DNA of 52,649 nt from Seminavis robusta (GCA_903772945.1 CAICTM010000691.1:1-52649), one strand, 5' to 3'; counted from the stretch's first letter, positions 11,265 through 23,208 are shown. Notes: generated by a model from the sequence alone, not told the origin. Numbers and translations are program-made.

Positions 11265-11715
11265 TGACTGCCATCCCACGGTCCATATGATTCAATGAGG
11301 GATGGCTTTCGAATCTGCACCGGAGACAGCCGGCTTGAGTGAGGCTTGGATAATAATAGAGGTGCGATCGATCGATCGGCCGATTGGATAAAGCACTCAC
11401 CATTGTTGTCGGCCAAGCTTGGATTTACCTCATGTTTACCATAGGAATTGAATGAGGGAGAGAAGTCAGTGCTGTGCCTTCAATAATAACACACTTTTAT
11501 TCCACGAATCAATCTAAAAAATTCGAAAGAGAACTTGTTACTTAACGATACACATGACCGTTGATTCTGCAACTGAAGTGCGGGTACACTAATTTACACA
11601 GTAAACGCGAGCCAATCGATTTCAGAGTGCAACTGAGGGGGTAACCAAAAGGTGCGCCGTCTCACAAGGAGACGGAATTAAAGGGGTTGAGGGCTCTGGC
11701 AGCAAGACTGCCGAG
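11265..11715 (-). repeat. dispersed repeat, copy 1 (inverted partner of 51953-52649)
   Basis: The reverse complement of this stretch aligns with the right end of the window: 11265 corresponds to 52649 and about 11712 to 51958. Shared blocks include AAGCCATCCCTCATTGAATC, CTTCTCTCCCTCATT, CAGAATCAACGGTCATGTGT, ATCGTTAAGTAAC and TTGGTTACCCCCTCAGT. Read on the minus strand both copies contain splice-like sites: GTGAGT after a GGCCGACAACAA-type end, and a pyrimidine/CAG acceptor before the AAGCCATCCC block. This copy also has GTAAGT near 11230. That suggests an exon-intron gene fragment or a transcribed element. A possible exon on the minus strand near 11000-11100 is rich in Arg and Gly. Coding is not proven. 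Confidence 0.72.
11657..11712 (-). other. paired hairpins in copy 1 of the dispersed repeat
   Basis: Two inverted repeats lie in series. At 11657-11675 CCGTCTC pairs with GAGACGG around a 5-nt loop. At 11698-11712 GGCAG pairs with CTGCC around a 5-nt loop. A third, TTTAC/GTAAA with a 3-nt loop, is at 11593-11605. The other repeat copy has hairpins at matching positions. Confidence 0.55.
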
Positions 11716-12004
11716 GTGAATAGAATCTCCAGCCTGGTGCACTACCAGCTAGTCACGAAACACTCCGGGTTGTTGGTGTCTGAGTCCGCAACGATGACGA
11801 GTTCATTGTTAACGTTGCACAAGTTTCATATTGCACACTATTACAGTTTGCTTATACATAGGACAGATTACAATTACAATGATACAAGGAGAGAGCACCA
11901 ACACTGTCATCTCGGTTCCAGCATGATTGAAGATTCGTGCACGCGGTCGATCATCCTTCAATGTAGCCAACACAACATTATCGGAACCACCATGTTCGTT
12001 TCAT

Positions 12005-14159
12005 TCAAGCGCTGTCATCAATCTCCTGCATCACCATCTCTTCCAAATGTTGCTTCTCTTCAGGTTCAATGAAATCAAGCATAGTATCCTCTCCCGAGCG
12101 TTCTTCAGTATCATCACCCACGGCAATCTTGCCAATCCATTCTTCAATTTCATCATCTTCCGAATCCAAGAACACCAGCTCTTGCTTTTCAAAGAGACGG
12201 GGAAGTACGTACAGACGAATGGGGATACAGAGAGCAATCACAACAGGAAAGGCTATCGCAATGGATTTGATGCTCTTGATAACGTACAGCAGGGCAAACA
12301 AAGCAAGTTGAATGCCCGTGTAGAGGTGCATGCGCTTGTGTGAAACATGGTCGGTATAGGGTAGGCCTTTGGGATGGCGCGAGGGTTGCATGAACATCAT
12401 GGTGAACCGACCCCAGAATTGGTTGGTACTGAGAGACGTCAGCCCCATGTACAAGAAGACGCCGTAAAGGACAGGGACTGGAATTAGCTTCAATACTGGC
12501 AGAACAAAGATGGATCCCAAAATCAAAGCATGAACAAAGAGATTCGTAAGACGAGTCTCAAGGACGCTTTGGAACTTCCCATCTTGCGTCTTCTCTGCCA
12601 GGGCATGGAGATGGCTCAGAGATCGGACGGTGGCTGCGACGAGCCATGGGAACCCCAACATGGCGTTGACACCAACCATTAGCCCAATGACAAGCGTATT
12701 GAGGTTATACGCGTCGCCGTGAGTAAGCTTGTGACTGGGGTGGTTGATCAAATGAAGAGTGATTCCATCGTCGAGGAAGACCAGGATGAAAGCTAGCATT
12801 GCCGGAATAGCGGCAAAGAATGGAACGTAAGTGTGCCCGTTGAGATCAAAGAGATCAACCAACCAAGGACGGCGGCCATGGGGGGCTTCAAGATCAGGGC
12901 AATCGGTGGGCCAGTATGAGTCGCAAGCAGTATCGCAGCAGGCGAATGTGGGGGCGAACGTATCAGGGACATTGAGCTTTTCAGTGTGTACACTTGAGAA
13001 GACGAAGTGGTCAAGGGCAGTGAAGCAAAAGATTGCAATGGTCACAGCGAAATCGGACATTGTGGATCGGGACCATTGGTTGCACAGGAATCTGGAGAAC
13101 TTGATGCCCCTAAGGAAGATTGCAAACGCTGTTGTACCGATGGCAATCAAGACACTTGAAGGGGAAGGGAAACGAAGCGTGAGTGGCATGCGGCTGTACT
13201 ATTGCTGTCGTGGTGATTCATGGACGCGATATGCAGATTCCTACTAGACTCACCTGAACATTGCCACTGAGAGGTATGAGTAGCTGGATTCATTGTCATA
13301 ATCATCGTGAGACGTGTGATTGGGGTCAAAATAGTAGTAGAGTCCCACAGGAGCAAAAGGGTTTCCAAGCGCATTGATGATGAAGATGACCGAGATCAGC
13401 ATGGCAAAGATCTCATCTGTGAACCTTGTGGCGAGCAAAATGTAGTGATTCAGGTTGACAAACGCAGCCACCACGTTAAAAAGCATGACCCAGAGTCCAG
13501 TCCAAGCGCTGAGGGTCAGAAATGGAACGTCAAGGCTGCCTGACAACTTGTAGAGCACTCCAGAGAAGGCCAGGATCGGCCCGGTTCCTCCGTTGATCAT
13601 GACGGGGGAGCCTCCGATCAAGGCATAGACAATGCCCACCCATGCAGTTGCAGCGAGCATCTCTACGGCACCAATGTAGTGGCCCGTGGTCTTCTCGTAG
13701 ATGGCCCCGAAGGTGATCGCGGGGGCAATCGCGGCGAAGAACATGAAGCTGCAGGTACAGGCACAGCAATACAGGTTTGAGACAACGGATGGGAATCCAA
13801 TTACAGTAGGAACGAACCAACACCCATCGCAGCATGATCACTTACAACGTAACAGCGATCGTCTTTTGTTCAAAGTTAGTCATCTCGTACCACCACCAAG
13901 TGCCAACCGTGCGTTTCCAGTCCTTTACGACTCCGCGACCCCAGCCCAAGTTCTCCAGTTCTTCGTTCGGAGCCTCCTCCTCTTCTCCGTCATCACCATT
14001 TGATCCATGAAAGAAGGAATCCACATCGTCGTTGTCGACAGTGGTGCGGGCTGTGTCCTGCTTCTCGCGCTTCCTACGGGTCGACGAACATTCACTCCTC
14101 TCCTCGTTGGAGCGGGATCTACCGATCATTTGAAGCTCTTCCAAGTCCTCTTCTTTCAT
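12005..14159 (-). CDS. SLC4-family bicarbonate transporter
   Basis: Three exons join in phase: 13846-14159, 13254-13748 and 12005-13154, giving 652 residues. The introns are 97 and 99 bp with GTAAGT and GTGAGT donors. The start is the ATG at 14159; the upstream frame begins with TTG. An acidic, charged cytosolic N-terminus of about 80 residues leads into FFAAIAPAITFGAIYEKTTG and INGGTGPILAFSGVLY, hallmarks of SLC4 transmembrane segments. TRFTDEIFAMLISVIFI, the YNLNTLVIGLMVGVNAMLGF block and PWLVAATVRSLSHL follow. The PWLVAATV form resembles HCO3- transporters rather than the borate (Bor1) branch. In diatoms SLC4 proteins take up bicarbonate for carbon concentration, either at the plasma membrane or a plastid membrane; which one is not readable here. 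The C-terminus is acidic. Confidence 0.93.
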
Positions 14160-14542
14160 GATGCTATGGGCCAAATTTAAAATGCGGACTTGCTTTTGCG
14201 GGATTCTGTGCAGGCTTTTGTGAGCGCACCTGCTCTTTTTCCCCAGATGTTTTGGAGTTTACCCGGAAGTGCGCAAATCAAAGAGAAAGAGGGGTGGAAA
14301 CACAGGCGTCATCATGTCCTGCTTATTTTTGCGATTTACTCCCAACGAAAATGTGACGGGCCTGCTCGAAGGACTTGCTCTTGTTTAACACTCAACGACC
14401 GAATGCTCTATTCGTGGCGCATGTTGCATGTCCGCAAATTGGACAAAAAAATGCGTTGCCAATGATTGCTCCAATGGATCATTATTTGTTCTTTGACACC
14501 TGAGAACCCATCAGAGAAGGCATCACATCAAAGTCTCTGTTC

Positions 14543-14631
14543 TAGTACCATGCATACGTATTGGTACCGGTACGGGTTGTGGTACTCGTACCGGTTGTAC
14601 CGATGAGAGTACCATGGTACCGGTACAGTAC
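14543..14631. repeat. GTACCGGTAC-type palindrome cluster
   Basis: Upstream of the SLC4 gene there are repeated and overlapping GGTACCGGTAC, GTACTCGTACC and ACCATGGTACC units, each nearly self-complementary. The rest of 14160-15840 holds no gene I can support. Confidence 0.65.
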
Positions 14632-15057
14632 GCAGCTCACGCATCGGATGGAGGCCTCAGCTTTTCCCCGAAGCGGGCTTCACTCTTGTCCAGCCTCCTG
14701 GACCAGATCTTTTCCCACCGCCCAAGCAATCACATACTACAAGTGTACCGGTACGAATGAGTAGTCGGCGTTAATTGTAAGAGTTCCAAGCATAGAAACC
14801 TCAAGATCAGATTCTTTGTATGACTTCATTTTCAAAGGCTGAAACTGCCCACAAGGACACTACTATGGACTTCATACCGTTCACGGGACCTCCACCCATG
14901 GTGGACCAATCGCCCTCGGTCCTTGTGCGTGCAATTCCCTCTGGTCGCTAGTAGCTAGCTAGAGGATCCTGCAGCTGTTTGTCGCGCAGATGAGTACGAA
15001 CTACTCGGACGCTGATCATAATTTTCATGTTGCCAAACCTGGAAGAGACCATTACAA

Positions 15058-15232
15058 CTACCGTACCAGTACGGTACCGTAGCCCGTTACTACGGTAGAG
15101 TACTGGTACCTTGGGAGTTGAAAATGTATGTAAAGGTGGATGGAAGCAATAATCGTTAGAACTTGATGGTGCTGTACGTGTACCGCTACCGTACAGCCGT
15201 ACAGTACCAGTACCGGTACCGGTACGGTGGGA
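15058..15232. repeat. second GTACCGGTAC-type palindrome cluster
   Basis: Two dense runs (15058-15112 and 15176-15232) consist almost wholly of CCGTAC, GGTACC and TACGGTA units. They lie in the gene-free spacer upstream of both the SLC4 gene and the membrane protein gene at 15841. Single copies recur in other spacers of the window. Confidence 0.65.
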
Positions 15233-15840
15233 CGCATCATGTCCCCACGCGTTCACGATCCACAAGCTCTAAAAATGCTTTTGTTTAGCAATGAGGAATC
15301 GTTGATACTTTGCCAGGACATAAGCCGTGTTCCCTGACTGTAAAACCTCCAAAGTGAAAATCTGTATTTTGTATGGGTAGCTCACATTTTCGTTGCAGTT
15401 GCTCTCTTCCTCATCACGCTCAACGGCCAAGCAGTTGACTTGTGGTTATCGTTGAGCAGACATTGGTTTGATGCCTCCTTGCTTATGCGTTCCACGGTAC
15501 TCGTAGAGCTCTCGACAGCAATAGAAGCTTTTAATTAATTATTATCGCGGAAGAAGGGTTCTCATCAACAAGCAATTCTTGTTGACACCGGGACGTCAAG
15601 CTGCAAGGCAGGGCGCCAAAAACACTACACTGTACCCACTCTTCATCGTACAGTAGTCAATCTGAGCCTATCTTCGCGTCCTCATCATTACAGCAGCAAA
15701 CAACCTAACGAATAAATTGCCGTGTTAGTTAGTCAGCCCAACTGTGGTCGATTGACTGCCTTGGCTAGATAGTACCAGTAGAGCTCAGTGTGTGTGATGG
15801 TCAGGCCGCCAAGTCAAGGGGTATCTTTCGAAACACCAAA

Positions 15841-16959
15841 ATGACGCGATCATCGCCTGATGTATCCACCACACGCTCCCTCATTACTTTGACACTGCTT
15901 TTCGTGTCAAACCACGTCGCTAAGGCCGAAGACTTTGGGCAAGCCTTTAGTCACACACAGAACGGGAAGAACAATGGAGATGAGACCTACATTATCATTT
16001 CTTTCTCGGCCTTTCTGGCCTTTTGCATTCTCTCCGTGGTGGCCACTATAGCCTATTTCTCGACCCTCGAGGATAGACTCATGAAACGATATCTGCAAGA
16101 GGGGGAAGTCATTGAAGCTGTGGTTGTTTCGGCAGAGTTTAAGAGGTTTGGCAAAGCAGCATGGGGATCTTCCGACAAAGATGCAATGGCAACGGAGTAC
16201 GTTCTCTTTGTTGAGTACAATAAACCGATTGCCGAGGGGAGCTACATGACAAAAGTTCGAAAGCAAATAAAGGCCAATGAAGACGATGTGGTCTGGAGAC
16301 GAAGGGGTTTGGTGCCCTGTTATTCCAACACGTGTGATCAATGCGAAGAATCGATACCACTGGATTCGCCGTTGCAGGTTCAGAGAATGCTCCAAATGCT
16401 CCACGATGATGAAGAGGCCAAGAAGAATCCCGATGGTATTGGAAAGATTGACATGGTAGTGCTACCAAACTTTCACAAGTCCGGTGTCTCACGACGGCAG
16501 GTCGAACGTGCCAATGGCAGTCGCCATCGCCTCTCCACCGCGGCGCTGATTCTCTCAGGGCTTGGTCTTTCGGCATTTTGCATTCGATTGGCAGCCGAAG
16601 CTATTTCCATCAGTCACATTATCGACGAGGGCACTACTAGCACGAACACCGTCACTTTGTATATTGCCCTTGCTTTTGCTGGGCTGGTTTTAGTGGAAAT
16701 TGTGCTGGTCCATTGCTGCCTGCACAAGGCATTTGTGGATGCCCTGGAGGAGGAGTACTTGAAGAGCGGGGACCTGATTCCCATTGACGAAGACGACTCT
16801 TCTCTGTCCACCGGCAGCGATTTCTTCCTAGGCAAGGCTATCCAAGCACACGCCGCCAGGAATTTGGCCATCAATGGTAGCGGTGGATTTTCTCCAGTGA
16901 TTCATCCACCCAATCAAGTTTTCCCCACATCTCGAGTTCCCTCGACTGTCAATATATAG
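15841..16959 (+). CDS. multi-pass membrane protein of unknown family
   Basis: The 372-residue protein starts at the ATG at 15841; the frame upstream opens only at a GTG. Residues 12-30 form a signal peptide. TYIIISFSAFLAFCILSVVATIAYF near residue 55-80 is a first membrane segment. A soluble stretch of about 150 residues contains ...YVLFVEYNKP and a CYSNTCDQC cysteine cluster. Two more membrane helices follow near residues 225-250 and 265-290. The C-terminal tail of about 80 residues is polar. The layout suggests an N-out or lumenal start and a large loop between TM1 and TM2. I do not recognise the family, and no enzyme motif is visible. It converges with the CCCH gene across about 800 bp. Confidence 0.8.
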   Translation: MTRSSPDVSTTRSLITLTLLFVSNHVAKAEDFGQAFSHTQNGKNNGDETYIIISFSAFLAFCILSVVATIAYFSTLEDRLMKRYLQEGEVIEAVVVSAEFKRFGKAAWGSSDKDAMATEYVLFVEYNKPIAEGSYMTKVRKQIKANEDDVVWRRRGLVPCYSNTCDQCEESIPLDSPLQVQRMLQMLHDDEEAKKNPDGIGKIDMVVLPNFHKSGVSRRQVERANGSRHRLSTAALILSGLGLSAFCIRLAAEAISISHIIDEGTTSTNTVTLYIALAFAGLVLVEIVLVHCCLHKAFVDALEEEYLKSGDLIPIDEDDSSLSTGSDFFLGKAIQAHAARNLAINGSGGFSPVIHPPNQVFPTSRVPSTVNI

Positions 16960-17767
16960 CATTGGATCTATTAGTACTGTAAAGAAGCCCATGGATTGTA
17001 CACCTACCGTAGCAGACCCAGCTTGTGAAATATGCATACACTCTGTAGCTAATAATGATTTTAAAAGACGTTGATATTAAATTTATAGCGAAGTACTGTA
17101 GTTTTGATGTGGCTAAGGCAAGCCTCTTGGATATGTGTTGGTGGAACTGGCAAGCCTGACTTCATTGTTACGTTTCCATAGCTACATGTAGCTTTCAACC
17201 CTTTCTCTTGCGAAGTTGGTTGGTTAACTTGCCTCCGATTTTGGCTGGGTTCGGTAACATAGGATGCCGGTACAGAGCCCTTGTCTACTGATAGTCTCTT
17301 GCTAAGTGCTAGTGATGATCTGGATGGCTGCCCGAACAGTACGTCTAAGCACACCGGTACCATGTTGGCTTGATCCCAGCTATGGACTGCACTCACTCCC
17401 TGCAATGGCCGTCGAGAAGGGGAAGTAACGATATATCCATTCGCTGTCGATGGTTTTTAAATAATACAACACTATAGATTAAAATGGCCATACATGGAAT
17501 ACGAAGATGAGCCCCATCGTTTGATTGATAACCTTGTTGAATTCAATCCTCCCCTTTACATGATGAATGCATGACTGTCCAGACCACCGTGGCCAGTTAG
17601 TTCACATCATGAAAGACTGATCATTCAATCGTTCCCGAGTGCATAAAATCTCGAGTGTCTTACCCACCATTTTAAAACGCGCAAGAATTGAACAAATCAA
17701 ATACAGCATCACGCAACTTCCAGTTGCCGGGTGTCTCATGTTTCCTTACCTTTGGACATAATGTACT

Positions 17768-19045
17768 CTATCGGTACGATTTTGACGTCCGCTGTTTGTT
17801 GTTGCTGCCACGATTATGATGATACGAATTCCGCTTGCCATTGGCTGTTACTTTTTTTGTGGCAGCCACATGCTTCATCGGGCAGGCTTCGTCATCGCAA
17901 TATCCCAATAGATTAAAGCTGGGACAAATGGTGGCGAGGGGGTTGACCTTGACATGACGAAACCTGCACTCTGAACCTTTTAGACACTGGCCGTGTCGTT
18001 GAAAGAAGGAGCAGATTGGCATTGCGGATTCTCTTGGGACATCATGTCGTTTGGTACAACGTTCATTTTCGCACTTGATGCCACGTAGAAATGTTTGGCA
18101 GATTGGTGTGTCTTCTTGATTGACTCTGACCAGACGATTGCCACCGTAGGTTTCTCGGTAGGCAGCGTTGGTCAATGACTTACCTTGTTGTTCACTGTTG
18201 TTCGCAGTTGCAGCGTCGCTGTTGTCGTCTTGGTATGCCTCGCTCATGGTGTCGTAGATCTTGACCCGTTTAACGGTTGGACCATGGCTGTATGCCGTTG
18301 ATCGAGTTCTCTTTGTTTTCTTTGCCTCTTGAAGATGGTCTCCTTCTTTTGCAGAGTACTTGTTCCATGATTTTGAATGATGATTGTTGCTGCTACATGT
18401 ACTGTTGCTTGGATTTTTTGACAACACCAGTTTGTTGGATCCCTTTGGCATCATCTTTCTAGTCTCTTTGGGAGATGCAGTGTCAGATGCTGTAGTGGAA
18501 ACATGTGTGATTTCAGCTTCTTCTTGCAGCTTGGCCGCTGATGGTCCTTGAGAATTGCTTTTATTGGAAACTACCAGCTTGTTGGACCCCAGCTTTACCA
18601 ACGCACTCGATACGTTTTCAGCCACCAATCCCCCCGAGGAAATGTCCTGCTTTTCTTGTGGCTCTTCTTCCTCCTTTTTGCTGCTCCCATCCCTGGCAAC
18701 CACGATTTTCGGTTTTTCTTCAGCATCAAAACTTGAGTTCTCCTGTCCTACATGTACTGTTGACCCTTCCACAACTTGCGATGTCGCTGAAGCGTCTCGT
18801 CGCCACGACTTTTTGGTATTAGTTGTCATAGAATGGAATGATGATGATGACGAACGACCTCGTCCTCTCCCACGAAAATGGCCCGGCCCTCGTAACACAG
18901 GACCGTTGGAAACTCCACTGCTTTCGTCGCTTGGAGGCCTCACCCACGCCATGGAACCTCTTGCCGTATTATTGCGCCCTTCTCCTCCTCTCCCAAACCG
19001 GCCCCTGCCTCCGCGCCCTCGACCACCTCTGGAATAGCGCATCAT
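17768..19045 (-). CDS. CCCH zinc-finger RNA-binding protein with RGG N-terminus
   Basis: The 425-residue protein starts at the ATG at 19045; nine codons upstream are open but begin with CTG. The N-terminus is an Arg/Gly-rich box (RGGRGRGGRGRFGRGG), followed by about 280 residues of low-complexity, Ser- and Lys-rich sequence. Near the C-terminus three CCCH fingers follow one another: CX8CX4CX3H (CQTFLRGIKC...CTKRH), CX8CX5CX3H (CSFFQRHGQC...CRFRH) and CX8CX4CX3H (CPSFNLLGYC...CPMKH). Closely spaced fingers with an xPICxFF linker resemble the ZC3H3/Red5-like group involved in nuclear mRNA processing; that assignment is by pattern. The role is probably nuclear RNA binding. It is divergent from Sec61-alpha. 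Confidence 0.85.
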   Translation of the reverse strand: MMRYSRGGRGRGGRGRFGRGGEGRNNTARGSMAWVRPPSDESSGVSNGPVLRGPGHFRGRGRGRSSSSSFHSMTTNTKKSWRRDASATSQVVEGSTVHVGQENSSFDAEEKPKIVVARDGSSKKEEEEPQEKQDISSGGLVAENVSSALVKLGSNKLVVSNKSNSQGPSAAKLQEEAEITHVSTTASDTASPKETRKMMPKGSNKLVLSKNPSNSTCSSNNHHSKSWNKYSAKEGDHLQEAKKTKRTRSTAYSHGPTVKRVKIYDTMSEAYQDDNSDAATANNSEQQGKSLTNAAYRETYGGNRLVRVNQEDTPICQTFLRGIKCENERCTKRHDVPRESAMPICSFFQRHGQCLKGSECRFRHVKVNPLATICPSFNLLGYCDDEACPMKHVAATKKVTANGKRNSYHHNRGSNNKQRTSKSYR

Positions 19046-20286
19046 GGTCACCGACCTTCCAAAATACAGCAACCACGTGGTGGCTTCGGTTGTTTTGCTT
19101 GGTGTTGTTTTTGTTCTTCTTGACCTTGCTTTGAACGCCGTGTCTAGTCGTGTTTGAAGGAGCTTCGAAATGCTTCTTCAGTCAGCCTCAAAACTTACTT
19201 GCCACCCAAAAGGACCAGGGGCTTTTGGCAGGGTGACCTGCATCAGCTCCTGCATCTCAGTGCCGATTGCATAGACAGGATTGAACATGAGTTGTCACAA
19301 TGATTAGTCCAGGCTTACCTTGGGTCAGGGCTTGCTTCGATTACATGTAGCTACAGTAAAGAGTTTTCCAATTTCAGTATTCAGCCATGATGGTAAAGTT
19401 CTGCGATGAGCAAACAGAATCGAATGAATCATCCATCTCAACTTGCCCAATTGAAAATCTAATATCCAAAACTGCTTTGCTTCATCTTTGATTTTCATTT
19501 TAAATACTAGTAGCTAGCATTAGTGGTTTTGGCTTGCTACCATTAGACTCGATGATGCCTCTACAGTGGCTGTACCGTATTGGTGAAGAGTTCTCTACTA
19601 CAACAAGCAGGCAAGTTGTACGGTACCTCCTTACAGAGAAGCAATTCTCCTTTCTTAGCCTAGCCAGCTGCCTAACTTTGACAAGTTTATACACTCACAA
19701 TGCCACTGCATCAACCAGTATTATCAAAACCTCATGACGCAATCGGATAAAACCTGTACTCAGTAGAAAGGTCTTGGAGACAACAGGTCATTGAAGGAGG
19801 AAGAAGTCTCTTGTACCCAGAGGAAGTTCAAAAAGGCAGCACGAAGAAAGAGTGATCTACCTCCATGTACCAATAATACTGGTAAGATGGTCTCAATGCT
19901 TACCAGAACAAAGAGTGAAAGAGCTAATGCAAGTTCAAGCCATTGTCCCCCAGCTGTGCACAGAAGGTGAGTCTATGGTTACCAAAAAGAGCGCGGCTTG
20001 AGAGTGACAGTCGCTGTTAGAGGGCGCCTTGACAAACCAATTTTGATGCCCCTCGTGGTCAAGGGACTGGTCACGCTCAAGACTAGTCTGTCCATCTCCC
20101 GTTATCTCAAATCAACGCTTGGAAGCACCGGTTGTTTGGACGGCCAGCAAGCAATGCCTTGTCCAAGGTCATGGTTGGCTTTTTGTTGGTCGCTGTTCCC
20201 GTCACTCACTGGTCAGATCCAACAACCACCAAGCTGAACTCATTGTTGGAGTTTGTTTTTCTCACTTGCTCTAGTAATTTTCAACC

Positions 20287-21961
20287 ATGAGGTTCCTTCA
20301 CTTGATTCGACCCGTCATGTGCGTCCTCCCTGAGGTCGCCAGTCCAGACCGCAAGGTAGGTTAAAGAATGCTGAAGAAACAATCAGCTTCCAACGATGTA
20401 TTAGGACCAAAGATCCCCATATTGGCTGGTTGGTCTTATGGGATGACTACGTGGGAGAGATAATGGCTGGACCTCTCGTATGTCATACCTTATCTCGGAG
20501 TCCAATGCTAAGTCAGGGGATTTCCTTTTGCTGCAGAGATTATGAAGCTTGGGTATCTTTTTCCCATATATTCTTTCTCGTTTCTCACGTCCGTTGCTTT
20601 TTCCAATGCAGATCCCCTTTCGTGAAAAGCTGCTTTGGACCACCATTACACTCTTTATTTTCCTTGTCTGCTGTCAAATCCCCATCTATGGTGTGCAAAG
20701 TGCCAAGTCGTCTGATCCCTTCTACTGGATGCGTGTGATCCTGGCTTCCAATCGAGGAACTCTGATGGAATTGGGTATCAGTCCCATTGTCACCTCTGGA
20801 TTGGTTATGCAGCTGCTTGCTGGTTCCCGTATCATTGAAGTGGACTACAATGTCAAAGAAGATCGAGCTCTCTTTTCGGGTGCTCAAAAACTATTCGGTA
20901 TTCTTATCACTACTGGCGAAGCCATTGCCTACGTTGTCAGTGGCATGTACGGAGATTTGGGATCGATTGGACCTGGTAATGCCATTCTGATCATTGCTCA
21001 GCTCTTCTGTGCTGGATTGATTGTCTTGACTTTGGATGAATTGTTGCAAAAGGGATACGGACTAGGTTCGGGAATTTCTTTGTTCATTGCCACCAACATT
21101 TGTGAAACCATTGTCTGGAAGGCATTCAGCCCAACTACCATCAACACTGGTCGTGGAACCGAGTTTGAGGGAGCCATCATTGCTCTTTTCCATCTCATGA
21201 TTACCCGAACCGACAAAGTTCGTGCCTTGAAAGAAGCTCTCTATCGTCAGAATCTACCCAACTTGACAAACTTGATGGCCACCGTCCTGATATTTGTCAT
21301 TGTCATTTACTTCCAAGGATGGCGTGTCGATCTCCCCGTCAAGTACCAAAAGTACCGTGGACAACAAGGAAACTATCCCATCAAGCTCTTTTACACGTCC
21401 AACATGCCCATCATTTTGCAGACGGCTTTGGTCTCCAACTTGTACTTTGTCTCACAGCTTCTTTACAACCGCGCTCCTACTAATGTCTTGGTACGCTTGT
21501 TGGGAACCTGGCAAGATCGGGAGGGACAGCCTGGTAACAAGATGCCTGTTGGAGGCATTGCCTACTACATTTCCCCTCCTTCCAGTTTTGCCGAAATCAT
21601 CTACGATCCGTTCCATGCTGTCTTCTACTTGATCTTTATCTTGACTGCCTGTGCACTCTTCAGTAAGACATGGATTGAGGTCTCTGGAGCTTCGGCCCGT
21701 GATGTTGCCAAGCAGCTGCGTGATAACCAAATGGTCATGAAGGGACATCGTGACACGGCTTTGATCCATGTCTTGAACCGTTACATCCCTACCGCTGCTG
21801 CCTTTGGTGGAATGTGTATTGGTGCTTTGTCCGTCATTGCCGACTTTATGGGAGCCATTGGTACTGGAACTGGTATTTTGCTTTCGGTCACCATCATTTT
21901 CCAGTTTTACGAAGCTTTCCTAAAAGAGCAGAGAGAAGGAATGGGGGCCTTTGGTTTCTAA
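20287..21961 (+). CDS. SEC61A: Sec61 alpha subunit of the ER translocon
   Basis: Exon 1 (20287-20355) encodes 23 residues ending [10 protein letters not shown] 256-bp intron (GTAGGT...TGCAG) separates it from exon 2 (20612-21961), giving 472 residues, the normal length. The join restores the invariant [19 protein letters not shown]. Other family hallmarks are [40 protein letters not shown] and [34 protein letters not shown] and [20 protein letters not shown] close the ten-helix channel. It is the pore of the Sec61 complex that passes or inserts nascent proteins at the ER, which in diatoms also feeds the outermost plastid membrane. The long first intron is the longest in the window. Confidence 0.97.
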
Positions 21962-22359
21962 GAAGCAAACACAAACAAACAAAAAGCAACAATAATGGCG
22001 AGACTGATAGCCACTACATCCTTTTTCATTTTCTGCTTGGTGTGTGAATGCCGACCACGTGCTGTTTTAGGTCTTATAAATGTCCTTCTCGACATGAGAA
22101 CTACGTGACCTGAAGTGTTTGCTGACTCTTCCCATCCATCCTGCGTAAACGTACTGTACTGTATTGAAAACATGGTGATTATGTATCGGTATGCATTTGT
22201 TTCTAAAATAGGGGTCAGTGGCCATTGCCTTTCTTTTCGTTAGTGCCGCAGTAATCATTACAGAAGGTGCGCTCGTCTTCTGCAACAAATGATCCTTCAA
22301 GTCCCGAGGCCCCAACAGCGCGAAAGTTGTTCTCTAATGGTGCGAATGATATCATTTTG

Positions 22360-23208
22360 TTAGGCAAGTCTCGTGTCACGAACAAAGTCGTCGACCAACT
22401 TTTCGTAGGTCTGAGGGTGCTTCATCATGTGTGTGACATGCTTCGAGTCGTCGAATTTCTGCACAGTCACATTGGAGAACTTCTTTCGGTTCTCAATGAG
22501 CTCTTCCAATCGATACACGTTGGTGATGCTATCGGCAGTGCTGTAAATGTAGGCTTGTCGAAGACAGACCCGTCCCTCTCTCATGTTGTTCCAGAACGTC
22601 CAGCGCACGTCGGGTAGTCCCAAGATCCAGTTGAAGACCACGGACACGGCTCCGGCCAAGAAAAAGAGGATACCCACGATTATCTTGATGATCAGCGATT
22701 GTCCAAACACCACTCCGTTGGTGCTCGTGAAGCCCAACTTGATGTCTGGATAAGCGGGGCAAGAATCGAAGATCTGTCCATCCAATCGTGCTCCGACGAG
22801 GCACAAGTCCTCACTGCCGCGCATCTTGAGGTCCTCTCTAGCCAGTTGAATCAGACACTCCATTCGTTCTACGAGGAACGATCCAGCGTTGCTAAACGAA
22901 TGGAGAATGACGGGAATCTTCTTTCCGTCCTTTTCATTGTCTCGCAAAATTTTCGCCACTTCCGACACGGCGTCGCGAACGCAACCGTCCAAGCTCGGGT
23001 ATCCCAGATGCATCATGACCTCAAGGGTATCTGCCACAACCGATACGGTCGCACAATCTCGCTTGCGGTAGAGCTCGGCATATTTTTCGACATGACGCAA
23101 TTCGGCGCCCCACCATCCCATGATGAGAACAACAGCGCGAGGGAAGTCGACTTTGCTGCTGTTGCCGTCCTGAGGCTCGGCATTGACCAAAATCTTCTGA
23201 GGTGCCAT
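22360..23208 (-). CDS. TMEM53 / DUF829-type alpha/beta hydrolase
   Basis: A single-exon 282-residue protein starting at the ATG at 23208. AVVLIMGWWGAELRHVEKYAELY near residue 25-47 is the characteristic DUF829 start. HSFSNAGS (residues 103-110) is the nucleophile elbow with Ser106. IIKIIVGILFFLAGAVSVVFNWIL near residues 173-196 is a membrane-anchoring or embedded segment. YIYSTADSITNVY supplies the acid and FDDSKHVTHMMKHPQTYEKLVDDFV the histidine. The family is known from animals (TMEM53, nuclear envelope), plants and fungi; the substrate is unknown. It converges on Sec61-alpha. Confidence 0.85.
   Translation of the reverse strand: MAPQKILVNAEPQDGNSSKVDFPRAVVLIMGWWGAELRHVEKYAELYRKRDCATVSVVADTLEVMMHLGYPSLDGCVRDAVSEVAKILRDNEKDGKKIPVILHSFSNAGSFLVERMECLIQLAREDLKMRGSEDLCLVGARLDGQIFDSCPAYPDIKLGFTSTNGVVFGQSLIIKIIVGILFFLAGAVSVVFNWILGLPDVRWTFWNNMREGRVCLRQAYIYSTADSITNVYRLEELIENRKKFSNVTVQKFDDSKHVTHMMKHPQTYEKLVDDFVRDTRLA

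Noticed and set aside
13842..14174. N-terminal SLC4 exon as a separate small gene
   Set aside because: Its end is a GTAAGT donor that joins in phase to the FFAAIAPAITFG exon of the transporter.
18170..18190. GTAAGT inside the CCCH gene as an intron donor
   Set aside because: The frame is continuous and similar in composition on both sides, and no paired acceptor improves the protein.
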